Assembly: GCA_015680685.1 (NCBI GenBank)
Contig: MNCI01024076.1
Span: 64,001-128,000, forward strand
Origin: Gnetum montanum
Lineage: Eukaryota; Streptophyta; Gnetopsida; Gnetales; Gnetaceae
Reading direction: 5' to 3'
Length of the DNA stretch: 64,000 nt
Positions 10,741 through 20,547 of the stretch are shown piece by piece. A program made the position numbers and the translations under genes. The notes beneath the pieces are model-generated. The model had not been told where the DNA came from. It made no database searches and saw nothing but the letters and a program-made list of their open reading frames with translations. How positions within the stretch are numbered: the stretch's first letter is position 1; every line of letters begins with the position of its first letter.

Positions 10741-12279
10741 CCTTGCTCAATTTTTTTGATCTCCTCCTTCCAACTCAGTTATGGAGGAGATGGCCATCTA
10801 TGCTAATAATTAAAATGGCACTTTAGTTTTTCTAGTTTATTGTTTAACACCTTTTTTTTACACTTTCTTTATTTTTATACCTTTTTGTTATACACTTTGT
10901 TATTTTTCCAAATTTTTGTTTTACAACATCATTAGTATGTTTTATTTTTCTTGAATATTCTACAATTTATTTTATATTTTCCTTTATTTTTGTGTGAATT
11001 TTCCTTTTGTTCTAATAAAATTACTTTCTTGTTAATTGGACATAGTGATGCTATAGCTATTTGCTAATGGTGGTTTGTACCTAATGTTTTTTATTGCCAA
11101 TGTCTAGTTTCTATTTTTGAATTTTAATGATTGATGACTAAGAAAAAGTTTCTTTTTCATGAAATAGGTAGTAAGTCCATGTCATCCACCCATCCACAAA
11201 CTCTATGATTTTTCCTTGTTTTGGAAATATGAGGTCCCTTTTCCATTAATGAATCTTTAATGAACTTGTAACCTTGGTAGTTTTTAAACTTGGAAAAGAT
11301 TCAAAGGTTTGAATAAGGTGTGACTGCAAGGGGATTCGATACTCTTTGTTCCTCTCAACTCACTTAGGTGCATGAGTGTTTAAATGGATTTCTTATCATT
11401 CTGTGTTGACCAATAATAGGAAGTTAAATAAGTCTTTGCATAGTGTGGTTCTCATCCAAAAATCCATAAAAACATAAAATTCAAAAAAAAAAAAAAACAT
11501 GATGGGAATTCAAAGCACACCCCTTAGATAAAATCATGGGCTACAAGCATTGGTTATAAGAGAAGAAAGATATATTATCCATGCCTGAAGCTCCCCTCTA
11601 ACTAAGGCCCTTTCTCACTTTCCACTTCTATTTTCTTCTTGAATAAGGAATGATGTTTGATCTGTGGAAGCATTCTTGTATTTCGAGGGGGTGGTCTGGT
11701 CTTAGAGTAATAATGTAAAGTCACTAAAAGTGGTTGGTTTTGATCTAGACTAAGGATGGATGTTATTAGGTCATTTAACCATAAAATCCATATGGAACTT
11801 CATGTGACCATGATTAGGAATTCTATTCCACTTCCTCTCTCATCCATTAATGCTTTTCATAACTCACCTCATTGCCAATTTTCATGCTTTGCTTGATGTG
11901 TTAAAATTCTTAAATGGATTCTTCAAGATTTGGTCCTTAACTTTTGGTAACCATTAATTAACTTTGGGACCCATGAACTCCTTAGTTGAGGTTATGTAAG
12001 GGTAAAAAGGACATAAGCCTGCTATGGGGAGGATTCACTTGCATGTCTATTGGTTGGGTTAGTTAAGTCCCTTATTGTTAGGGATTTCAACAATCAAATC
12101 TTTTGCATTCCCCATCGGTTGCATCCAACTATGTGCTCCTTAAGGCATTTCTCCAATCATTCTCCATATTTTGTGAAATATCAAGCCTCTTCATGCATCT
12201 TTGTATGTTCTTGGCTTCTTTGGCTTTCATTTGATTCCAATTTCGCTCAAAAACTCTTTTATTTTTTGAATTTTGATTT
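10741..12279 (+). other. post-pol spacer of element B, non-coding
   Basis: The spacer aligns in blocks to A 5390-6745 and C 35500-36880, including the GGTGTGACTGCAAGGGGATT block, the TGCATAGTGTGGTTCTCATC block with an A-run near 11486, the CTAACTAAGGCCCTTTCTC block and the TATA-like block at 11999. T-rich stretches lie at 10820-11000. The 87-codon frame starting at 12050 is not conserved in A or C. Confidence 0.7.
11999..12046 (+). promoter_or_regulatory. conserved block downstream of pol (element B copy)
   Basis: AGGGTAAAAAGGACATAAGC followed by a GCTATGGGGAGGATTCACTT-type segment matches the blocks of A (6503), C (36611) and E (47575-47531). In B the TATA core is weakened to TAAAAAGG. It lies about 800 bp upstream of the ORF3 start. 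Confidence 0.4.
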
Positions 12280-12400
12280 AGTCACATCGACTAGGCCTAG
12301 TCGATGCAATTGATCGTGTCAACTATGCCCTGTGGATGAGGCCTAGTCAATGCATGGAACAAATTATATATATAGTGCCCATTAGTTAGGAATTTTTTTC
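12280..12400 (+). promoter_or_regulatory. LTR-like palindrome plus TATA module upstream of ORF3 in element B
   Basis: A perfect 22-bp palindrome lies at 12285-12306 (half-site CATCGACTAGG followed by its mirror). A related imperfect site follows at 12334-12352 (GATGAGGCCTAGTCAATGC), then ATTATATATATAG at 12363-12375. The AGGCCT core is the same as in the two perfect palindromes of B's own LTR (15929-15946 and 15970-15989), which also sit upstream of a TATA box. The module ends about 425 bp before the ORF3 ATG. An internal promoter for ORF3 is inferred. A solo LTR is unlikely, because neither the TGATGAG start nor the CTCATCA end is found around it. Confidence 0.5.
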
Positions 12401-12825
12401 CATTTTCTTCAAACATAAGGGAAGTTGTAATTTTCAAAGCTCAAAACCTTTTAAAGCCTGTAACTTTCAAATCATTTGTCTAATTCACTCTATTCTTCAA
12501 TCCTGTAGCTTTCGAAAGTATGCTCTATGTTGTGGGGCTCACAAAACTTAGGTTTTCAATGACCAAATTTTTCAAAAATTTTCTAACTTCCCCATGGATT
12601 TAACATATCGATAATATTAAAATAGTAAGTAATGAGAGTTAAACCCTTCCAACACACTCTAGTAATCCATGAAATCAAGTAATATTAAAATAATCAAAAT
12701 GGCCATGATTACAACTTGGCCAAGTGTAACTACCCCAAGAGATAAGGTATTCCAAATGTTTCAAAGTTACACATTAAGTGCTAATCCTTGGTCATGTTGT
12801 GATTATAGATTATCCCTAGACTGAA
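12401..12825 (+). other. spacer before ORF3 in element B
   Basis: AT-rich, with no conserved protein frame. It follows the palindrome/TATA module and could be the leader of an ORF3 transcript. I find no match in A, C, E or F by eye. Confidence 0.4.
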
Positions 12826-15640
12826 ATGCCTATAGGAAGAAGGACCATCCTCACCAAGGGACAAATGACCTAGAGCTGGAAGAAATTAGTAAGAACAAGC
12901 CCAAGAACAAGTAGTAGAAACATCCAACGAGAGCTCTTCAGGAGTAGTCCAAAGTGGAATCTATCTAATAGATTCTCAAAGAAAAAGTTGTAATTGAACA
13001 ATCCCATTAAGATGAGGCACTAGTACCAATGCCAAGACTTGAGGTTAGATTTACTCAAGCCTGCCTTGATTAGATTAAGCATCATAACATCCAATGTTTA
13101 GTTCTCCAAGAATTAAACTTTGGAACATTCTTAGAACATGCTCTAGTATAAGTCAAGATGCAGTTACAAAAATCTCCCATGTGACCAATTATCGCTTCTA
13201 GTAGGGGATGGTACATGGGAGAGACATATCTCTTTTGTAATGGTAGGCAGGTAGGAGCCACTATGAAGATCAAGGATATTCAGGTGTCCTACTTGGTGGA
13301 GGCCATTGCACATGCCCTTAGGTTGTCTAATATTGGAATAAATTTGGTAGAGATCTCTACACAAGTAGACCTAGATGCAAAAAATTAGTGGATAGTGGAC
13401 CACAAGGAGTATGGTGCACTCACCCCAATGGACCATGTATATTTCAAGATAGAAACCTACCACCTCAATCCAAAGGTGAGACCTAATAAGGTGACCACTT
13501 TCTCCATCCATGATTATGTTGCTTTGAGCAGGAAATTACCTCTAAACCTTCCATAATTGATCTATTTAGAGAGAGAGAGAAGTGACTTAAGGAAAATGAA
13601 TGTGGAAAGAAGGTCCTTCCTTTTCCATGTCTCATCCAAAAACTATGCAAAATGGTAGGGATAGTCTACTATGCTAATGACATAATTGGCATGCTCCTGT
13701 TGCCTTCTAGGTACAAATGATGAAGGATAAGATCCTTATTGTGACCAAGGAAGAGGAGTAGCAACCATCATGTTTACCACTCACTTATAAAACAACATTA
13801 AAGGTCCATGCTACCCTTGAGTTCATGCATGACATCTAAGAGAAAGAGTAGTGAATAGGCACGAGTGGTGGTGACCCATTTGTGTATCGCCCAATGATGA
13901 GTCACCTTAACAAAGTGGCTTGAACCATCAGTTAGATGGAGGAAGGTGGGGCAATTTTCTCAGCCTAAAAAATTCAACTACCCATGAAATATAATCTTGA
14001 TGCCTAAGAGGTAATGATATTTCTCTCATAATAGGAGCAATTCACAAAAATATTTGGAAATGTTGCTACTTGTTTTATGCATTTGGAGGAGGGCAAGGGG
14101 TAACTATCTTGGTGATGTAGCACCATGGACAAGAGACAATAGTAGAGATAGTTGCTAATAGAATTTTCAAAGCATTAAATGTACCTACAGCATCTGTACC
14201 AAACATTTCTGCACTCAAAGATATGCATATGTCTACAAGAATAGTTAGTAGGAGATTGAGCATAGCCTAGCATAATGAGTTGTTGGAATGACTGGTGGGA
14301 ACTGGGCAACTGATTCTAAATATCTTTAATCTTTTGGATACAATGACTACAACCCATTTGAAGCTACTAGAAGAAAAGGACAAGTGCATTATATTGGAGG
14401 GGAAACTCAAAATAATCCAAGTAGAAAATCAACACTTGGTTGTGGAGGTTGCTAAATTAAGAGCCCATCTTGGTGATCCCGTGTTTTTCAACCCTACATT
14501 AACATGTGATGAAGCTTGTAAATGGTATAGGATAAGCTTAAAAAGGTTGAGGATGCCAAGGGAACAATGGTATTTGATTAGTTCTTGGCCAATGTCACAA
14601 TGCATAATATCCAAAAGGCCTTGGACTTGACTCGCTAAGAGAATGTGATTTTGACCACAAAGAATCATCTCCTATAGAATGTTGATGTGCAAAAGTAGGA
14701 GATGGTAGATTTCATCCATTAACAATAGATGTAGCTGGCTAGAGTAAACACTAAACTAAGGATATTGGTAGCTAAAAATAGAATTCTCTTCATGGATAAA
14801 CCGTGAGCTCTTTACTAGAAATTTGTGATGGAGATAGCCACCTGGAAAAATGAGGCCATGAAATTTGAGAAAGTCAAAAATTACTACAAAGATCAGGTCA
14901 ATCTATAGAAAGTGATTAATGAAAAACATATCCAACTGATGAAGGAAAAAGTTAATGAGGCCCTCTGGTAGCTTAAGGAAGGTGGTGATGTCTAGCAGCC
15001 TATCTTTGATGGGCTCAATGAGTATAAAAAAGTGAAAATCCACATGAAAGAGGTATAGATCGAGGAGATGATGGAGTATATTTAGCTTGCCAATATTTGT
15101 TATGCAAACTTGGTATTGTTAACTACCAAATGACTGTGGGCATAATTGGAGAAACAAGTGGCTAGCTCGTACTTTTTGTACGAGGAAGAGTTCAAAACCC
15201 ATAAGGAGATCAAGAAAAAGCTTAAGATTTCTAATGCTAAACTGAAGGTCATTAGGGCACGATTCATTAATCAAAGATCAACTGTTGAAAACTTGGCCAA
15301 AAATATGAATGATTACTAGGAGTTACAAAATGCTATCAAGGTGTTTGATGTTGAACACAAACATTTTACTACCTAGTTTGTCAACATGAAGGAGTTGTTC
15401 CCAACAATGCCCTATGCTTGGGATGTTTCCACACCAATCCACATTGGCAATGCTACTTATACCATGCATGATCCCAAGGGTAAGGAGGAGAAGATGAAGG
15501 CACTGTTGGACATCTTCTGTCTTCCACTAGAAGTTGTAGCTACTATAGGTCAATCACAACCACCTCAACCATCACATGTGCCTAAAGCAAGAGAAGGTCT
15601 TTTGGAGCCTCAGGAACCTCCATCGCCTAGGACCATTTGA
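12826..15640 (+). pseudogene. ORF3 of element B: globular domain plus long coiled coil, broken
   Basis: About 935 codons long. The proposed start MPIGRRTILTKGQMT lines up with the start of the E copy. The N-terminal domain shows DIQVSYLVEAIAHALRLSN, MDHVYFKIETYHL and LPFPCLIQKLCKMVGI. In E and F these are VKEIVEALNLPNEG (F), YFKIGTYHLF and LPFPCLI-KLY-H. Then come YRPMMSHLNKVA (E: CRLTMSHLRAIAETV), FGNVATCFMHLEEGKG, IVEIVANRIFKALNVP and NIFNLLDTMTTTHLKLLEEKD. The second half is Glu/Lys/Leu-rich coiled coil (for example KVINEKHIQLMKEKVNEALW). The end is KAREGLLEPQEPPSPRTI. Many TAG stops and frame changes are present. The overall pattern resembles the family Pfam calls putative plant transposon protein (PF20167), which an HMM search must confirm. 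No membrane segment or signal peptide is seen, so it does not look like an envelope protein. Confidence 0.82.
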
Positions 15641-15896
15641 GCTAGTTCATCATCTTCAAATCATCAAATGAGTTGATTTTTTCAGTTTTATCATGATGTT
15701 TAATTTTTTTGTCATGAATACCAAAATTTTGTAATGATTGTAATTTTGTACACTCAGGCACTTAGTGTTTGTTCATGTGTATGTGTGTTGTGTTTGTGTG
15801 TATAAGTAGTTAGTGAATAATCCCATACATTTCCAAAATTTTGTAAGAAACTTGTTTCTCCTTTTGTTCACTTGAGGACAAGTTTTCATTCAGTCA
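15641..15896 (+). other. 3' untranslated segment of element B
   Basis: T-rich sequence with a TG-rich stretch at 15773-15805. It ends with the conserved phrase GGACAAGTTTTCATTCAGTC just before the polypurine tract; the same phrase stands at this place in C, E and F. Confidence 0.6.
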
Positions 15897-15904
15897 TGGG
15901 GGTA
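15897..15904 (+). other. polypurine tract of element B
   Basis: TGGGGGTA immediately precedes the 3' LTR start TGATGAG. It is short but identical or nearly so in C (37409-37417), E (43692-43700, minus) and F (60453-60460). Confidence 0.7.
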
Positions 15905-16854
15905 TGATGAGTTGCATCAAGGGTTACATTGATGAGGCCTCATCAACACTACCTTTTTGATGCAACCCTATTGACAAGGCCTTGTCAATGCAACCCTGTC
16001 GATGTGACCCTATTGACATGGTTATGTCAACATCGGATTTGATGTGTTGACGTGGCCCCATTGATGCAGTGTCTACTTTTGCATATAAATACATGCTTAC
16101 TAGTCACATTTATGACAATATGTCTCATAGTTGTAGTAGAGCTCTTGCAATTTTCTTATCTAAAATTTAGAATATTTTTCTAAGTGCTTGTAGTAGGAGT
16201 CAAAGAGTGTATGGATCTTTATTCAAGCACTATTATACCTAAGCAAGGCAATGTGTGTGGTAATAAAGACAAGCTTTCTTATAAACCTTGTAGCACTTTG
16301 AAATAAATTATTTATTTTCTTTATACATTTAGTATTTTATGCAATTTCCTTTTATAATTTAAGTAATTAAATAATTAATTAAGTAATAAATTAAGGAAGA
16401 TTAAATAATGATAAATTAAGCACATAAGTAGGACCACTTTGAGCATACACTTGGTGCTTAGTAATCCTAGTAACGCTTCACATTTGGTAACCCAGTAGCA
16501 TCAAACGTGTTCAAGATGTGTATGGTAAGTGGGAATAGATGCTTATGCTAGGATTAGTTAAAAATTAGCTAGTTATATTAAACTAGCAATGAAATATCTT
16601 TAATTCTCTATTATTTATTCTTAGGTGACTTAAAAAATAAAGCATAAAATGACAAAAATCATATCCCTTAGTTGCACTTAACCATACCTTCACGTTTCAC
16701 AACTATAATTGGAAAGACAATGATTGCAACAGTTAGTTTCACTTCCTAGAGACCAGTGTACTTAGAAGGCTATAAGTCCACAGAATTCGACTAGATTGCA
16801 CGTGAACACTTAGTGATTCATATGGTTAGGTGTAGGGTCCACTCATTGCTCATC
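15905..16854 (+). repeat. 3' LTR of element B (950 bp)
   Basis: It starts TGATGAGTTGC and ends TTGCTCATCA, so the termini form a 7-bp inverted repeat TGATGAG/CTCATCA. The last 72 bp equal the 5' stub at 6752. U3 holds perfect palindromes at 15929-15946 and 15970-15989 and further GATG/TTGACA half-sites up to about 16075. A TATA box TATAAATA lies at 16084-16091. The U5 part has the family phrase GGTAACCCAGTAGCATC near 16485. Confidence 0.88.
15929..15989 (+). promoter_or_regulatory. paired U3 palindromes in the LTR of element B
   Basis: TTGATGAGGCCTCATCAA (18 bp) and ATTGACAAGGCCTTGTCAAT (20 bp) are both perfect palindromes around AGGCCT, 23 bp apart, about 100-150 bp upstream of the LTR TATA box. 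Being perfect in an otherwise decayed element suggests either function or correction. Their role as protein-binding sites is an inference. Confidence 0.6.
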
Positions 16855-17363
16855 ACTACTCAAAACATATCCCTTGTTACTTTTTGTTATTCAACTAGGA
16901 TTTGGAGTCCATTTTTAATTATAATTAAAGATTACATACATTATCCTTGTAACTTAGGATGATGTCCTATCTAATATTTGATCTTACCAATGTGTTTAGG
17001 ATGTTTGAAAATGTAGATTTTGATCCTTGGTTCACTACAATTGGTTCTATGGTTTTCAAGATATCACATTTTCTAGTTTGCTAAGATACCGTAAGAGTTT
17101 TGGCATTGAATTGAACAACCATGATAAATAAGTCCTAGATAAGATTTTAGCATATGATTTGGTAGAGTATTTGATAAAAATCCCATAGGTTTAAATAAAA
17201 TGTGATTTGAAATCTCGACATATGTGTTATGAGTGTTGAAGTGTGAGGGTACTAAGAAAGAGAGAGAAAAGAGAGAACTTATGAAAATAATTTTTGGAAA
17301 AAATAAAAAATCAAAAAATGAAAAATCAAAATCAAATTTTGTTTAAAATTCAAAGGCCACTGA
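16855..17363. other. unassigned AT-rich DNA between element B and the LINE
   Basis: No protein frame or repeat boundary is recognised. The DNA continues at 18511 on the other side of the LINE, as the 19-bp duplication shows. A GAGAGAGAAAAGAGAG run lies near 17260. Confidence 0.4.
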
Positions 17364-17382
17364 AGAAAACCATATGAATGTG
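17364..17382 (+). repeat. 19-bp target-site duplication, left copy (LINE)
   Basis: AGAAAACCATATGAATGTG is repeated exactly at 18492-18510 and flanks the LINE fragment. Confidence 0.9.
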
Positions 17383-18491
17383 GGGGTGGGGGGGTGGTGT
17401 CAAACCCCGAAGAGAAGTTCTATTGATATTAAAAGTGTATCAATTACAGTAACCTGAATAAGTCATAGGGTTAAGGGGAAGGGGAAGCTGGTAGCATTGT
17501 GAATGAAACTTGGGAAAAACCTTATAAATAAATGAGTATTAAAGGAGGAAACCCAAATTGGGGCACTATCAAACATCCACACATACTAACTCGTTACAAG
17601 ATAGAATGACATAGAATTAGATGAGGCAAAGAGCTCTCAATTAAGGACAAAGAGAGTTACAATGGTGACTACACACAACAGAAAGGGGAAGCTTCCTTGC
17701 AAAGATCATTGATGATGAGTGTTACTGGAATGCACAGGTCTTTCCCATGGCTACAAGAGATGAACCAACTAATGACTATCCAGATTGAACTTAGATGCTT
17801 GAGATGGAAATGAATGAAGCAAAAGATCTGCAACTTCTCCAACTTGGTGAGCAAACATTTATTAGAATAATCATTCTTTTGAAATATAACATTGCATCTT
17901 TGCTTCCAAATATAATATAAAATAGTAGGCCTAATAAATTTCCATAGAAGCTTAAGATTAGTAGAAGTAATGTTCAAAAAGCAAAATATGGCATCCTCTT
18001 GAGATAGCTTGTATGATGGAAAAATTATGAAAGCCCACTCCCACACATGCTGAGCAAAAGAACAATGCCAAAAAACATGGACAAAGTCATCTTGTCCACC
18101 ACAGAGAGGGAAATTGGGATTGGGAATCCCCAAATATTCTAAATGTTTACCAATAAGTAGACCATGGTGGAGGAGACACCAGAGGAACTGCTTAATTTTG
18201 GGAAGGGTCGAAAGTTTCCAAATATGTTGGAAGAGAGGGATCCAAAATGTTACTGACTCTTGTTTGTGCCAATCCTTATTACAACATTGAATGACCTCAA
18301 ATGGTTCATGCATAATATGAAAGGGGATAGATGGCCGGTAGGGCAAGAATTTAACCCTATTAAGCCATTGAAGGCCATGAAAAGGGCTTTGCATTGTAAC
18401 ATCAAGTTGCCAAGAACCATGGAGAAAGGAGTAAATCTAGACTAGGCAATGGTTCATTGCAACCGATTCCCCATACAAATTGTTAAACTCG
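17383..18491 (-). mobile_element. 5'-truncated LINE (non-LTR retrotransposon)
   Basis: 1109 bp between perfect 19-bp duplications, holding the C-terminal end of a LINE ORF2 on the minus strand. The right end is the truncated 5' end, since coding sequence runs up to the duplication. The left end is the 3' end, with a short 3' untranslated region. Unusually, the 3' end is not poly(A): on the minus strand it is a C-rich tail (about ACCACCCCCCCACCCC). The single long open frame and exact duplications suggest it is younger than the Athila copies around it. Confidence 0.88.
17669..18394 (-). pseudogene. LINE ORF2 C-terminus with RT-type zinc-binding region (zf-RVT)
   Basis: A 241-codon open frame. 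The middle shows the plant LINE C-terminal pattern: FWIPLFQHIWKLSTLPKIKQ, FLWCLLHHGLLIGKHLEYLG, FPLCGGQDDFVHVFWHCSFA, QHVWEW. In the family consensus C-P-L-C...H....C the first Cys is replaced (FPLC), so one zinc ligand is lost. Coding similarity continues upstream to about 18480 through a stop, so the ATG at 18394 is an internal Met, not the original start. Endonuclease and RT domains are absent through 5' truncation. Confidence 0.82.
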
Positions 18492-18510
18492 AGAAAACCA
18501 TATGAATGTG
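18492..18510 (+). repeat. 19-bp target-site duplication, right copy (LINE)
   Basis: Exact copy of 17364-17382. Confidence 0.9.
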
Positions 18511-20139
18511 AAAAAGGTTTTACATAAAACAAGCATAAAAGTACAACATGTATGTTATACATAAATAATACATGTCTATTGCATTTGCATTAGATTTTTC
18601 CTCCACGACTAGATTTTATTTTGCTATCTATTTCCATTGTTAGGTTTTATTTGCTACCATTGTTTTTTGAAAAAATGTGTTCCATCACATTTTTCTAGAA
18701 ATATGTTTTTTGTCCTTTATTATTGTTTTTGAAGCTAACTTAAGTTTGATTTCTTTCATTGTTCCCCTTATAAATAGGTAGTGGCCCTAGATATATCTTG
18801 TTGTATTTTGAAGAAGGGTTTCATGTATGATAGGCTAAGTAAGGCAAAAACCCATTGAGAACATTAGGTGAGAAAGGGAGACATAAGAAAATTCTAGAAG
18901 CCTTATTAACACAAGTAAGAAATTTTATTTTATTTTCCTTTCACATGGCTGCCCCATATTGCTATGAATTTTCCATATCTTTTCTTTGCTTCATGGTCTT
19001 TTGTTATTCTTCTATGATCTTAATTAATATGTTGAGATTTTGTCAGAATTTTTTAATTTTTGGATTTTTTTAATGAAAAATAATATTTTAGTCTCATTCA
19101 ATCCATTTTCTATTTTTTGGTAAATTTTTGGAATTGTGGAAATTATGCCCCACTTTCCGTTGAATGTTTTATGAATATTTGGGATCTACTCACAACATAA
19201 ACATGATTTTACAAAAATTTTGTGGAATTTGAGCTTATATGGAATTTTGGCCACTTTGGACATCTTATAGATTTTTAGAATAAAATAATAATATTTGTGA
19301 CCAATTTTTCTCAATTGGTAGTAGAAGCCATGAATTTTTTAGGTGCCATCATCTCCATGCAATAGTGGAGTGTTCTTTAGTGGGACTCACCCCATGGAAA
19401 CAAGGGTTGTTGGATGGATTTCCTACCTTGGATTTTGATTTGTAAGTTCATGTGAGGCTATGGATTTAGTTGAGACCATGGAATTAAGTAGTTGAGTCTA
19501 GTGGTCTGTGGTGAGGCATAGTCAAGACCTATCCTTCCAATCATACATGTGCCTTAGTTGTTAAGGATATTAATAGTTAGGCTATTCCCAAGACTTGGCC
19601 ATGAGCAATTTGTTTGGGATCATGAGGATAATTAAATGATAGTGGTGAGGTTATTACAAGATTAGTCAGTATATTCCTTTGGCAATGAGGGTAACCAAAA
19701 CCTACCCTTTGAAGATGCCTGAATAAAATATATATTTTATTGGATTTTTGGATTTCTTTGGAAATTTGGATTTCTTTTGAATTTTTGGAAAATTTGTGGC
19801 ATTTTTGGACTAGAAAAAATTTTGAATATTTTATTGGAAACCTCTGTCTAGCCTATAACCTAAGACTTCTGGTCCATAAACTTTATGCTCCATAAAGAGG
19901 GAAATAAAATAACCTTATTTGAGGAGTTGTGTGATTCGATGTACAAAGCTGAGAGTAGGCAAGGAAATGTTGGAAGAGGGATATATGACAAATATGGATG
20001 AATTCTATACAAGGTGGACCCTCTCAACTTGAAAAATAATTTCTTTATATTTTGTATTTTTGTAAAATGGAAACCTTGTACACTTTTCAGATATTTGAGC
20101 CATGTACTATTTGTAAATATATAATAAAGTATGATAGAT
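18511..20139 (+). other. unassigned, possibly LTR-derived DNA
   Basis: No convincing protein. A TATA-like CTTATAAATAGG stands at 18768 with a transcript-like region after it, and there are long T-rich tracts. The phrase GTGGGACTCACCCCATGG-like at 19380 and the GGGGTGTTATAG at about 20528, where H sequence resumes, would fit a chromovirus LTR inserted into element H. That is only a suggestion, since I cannot find a matching left end or target duplication. Confidence 0.3.
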
Positions 20140-20330
20140 NNNNNNNNNNNNNNNNNNNNNNNNNNNNNNNNNNNNNNNNNNNNNNNNNNNNNNNNNNNNN
20201 NNNNNNNNNNNNNNNNNNNNNNNNNNNNNNNNNNNNNNNNNNNNNNNNNNNNNNNNNNNNNNNNNNNNNNNNNNNNNNNNNNNNNNNNNNNNNNNNNNNN
20301 NNNNNNNNNNNNNNNNNNNNNNNNNNNNNN
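20140..20330. other. assembly gap (191 N)
   Basis: A run of N. Any frame drawn across it is meaningless. Confidence 0.99.
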
Positions 20331-20539
20331 TTTCTAAATAAATTTTATATAATTATATATGAGAGTATTATGAAATTTTGCTATGTTGTATTATTCTACT
20401 ATATTTACACTCCTAATTAATAATTTTTATCTAATTTTTTGCTTCCATTTATGTTACTAAATCAATAATAAATTGAAATCCTTGGGGATTCATAACATCT
20501 CTAGCAATTATTTGTAGTATTTTATAGATAATTAATAGG
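20331..20539. other. AT-rich DNA after the gap
   Basis: No feature apart from the possible LTR end described for 18511-20139. The boundary with element H lies near 20540. Confidence 0.4.
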
Positions 20540-20547
20540 GGTGTTAT

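Larger units (their letters stand above)
6752..16854 (+). mobile_element. Element B: Athila-type Ty3/Gypsy with gag-pol and ORF3
   Basis: B contains, in order, a 72-bp stub of the 5' LTR, a decayed tRNA-Asp primer-binding site, a gag N-terminus, protease, RT, RNase H, integrase, a spacer, ORF3, a short polypurine tract and a complete 3' LTR of 950 bp. It is the only copy here with both pol and ORF3 clearly preserved. Two large internal deletions are visible by comparison with A and C: the gag core is missing near 7330, and about 330 bp between RT and RNase H are missing near 8987. The 5' LTR is truncated, so no target duplication can be tested; the 3' flank is CTACT. Confidence 0.88.

Noticed and set aside
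12050-12313. 87-codon frame after the conserved block in element B
   Set aside because: Not conserved in A or C at the same place; the DNA is spacer and palindrome module.
12285-12600. Solo LTR inside element B
   Set aside because: Neither the TGATGAG start, the CTCATCA end nor a target duplication was found around the palindrome module.
12826-15640. ORF3 as an envelope-like glycoprotein
   Set aside because: No signal peptide or membrane helix is visible in the best copy (E); the second half is a coiled coil.
18260-18445. 61-codon plus-strand frame in the LINE
   Set aside because: Antisense shadow of the LINE ORF2 frame.
20052-20420. Open frames of 122 and 68 codons
   Set aside because: They run across the N gap and have no supporting motif.
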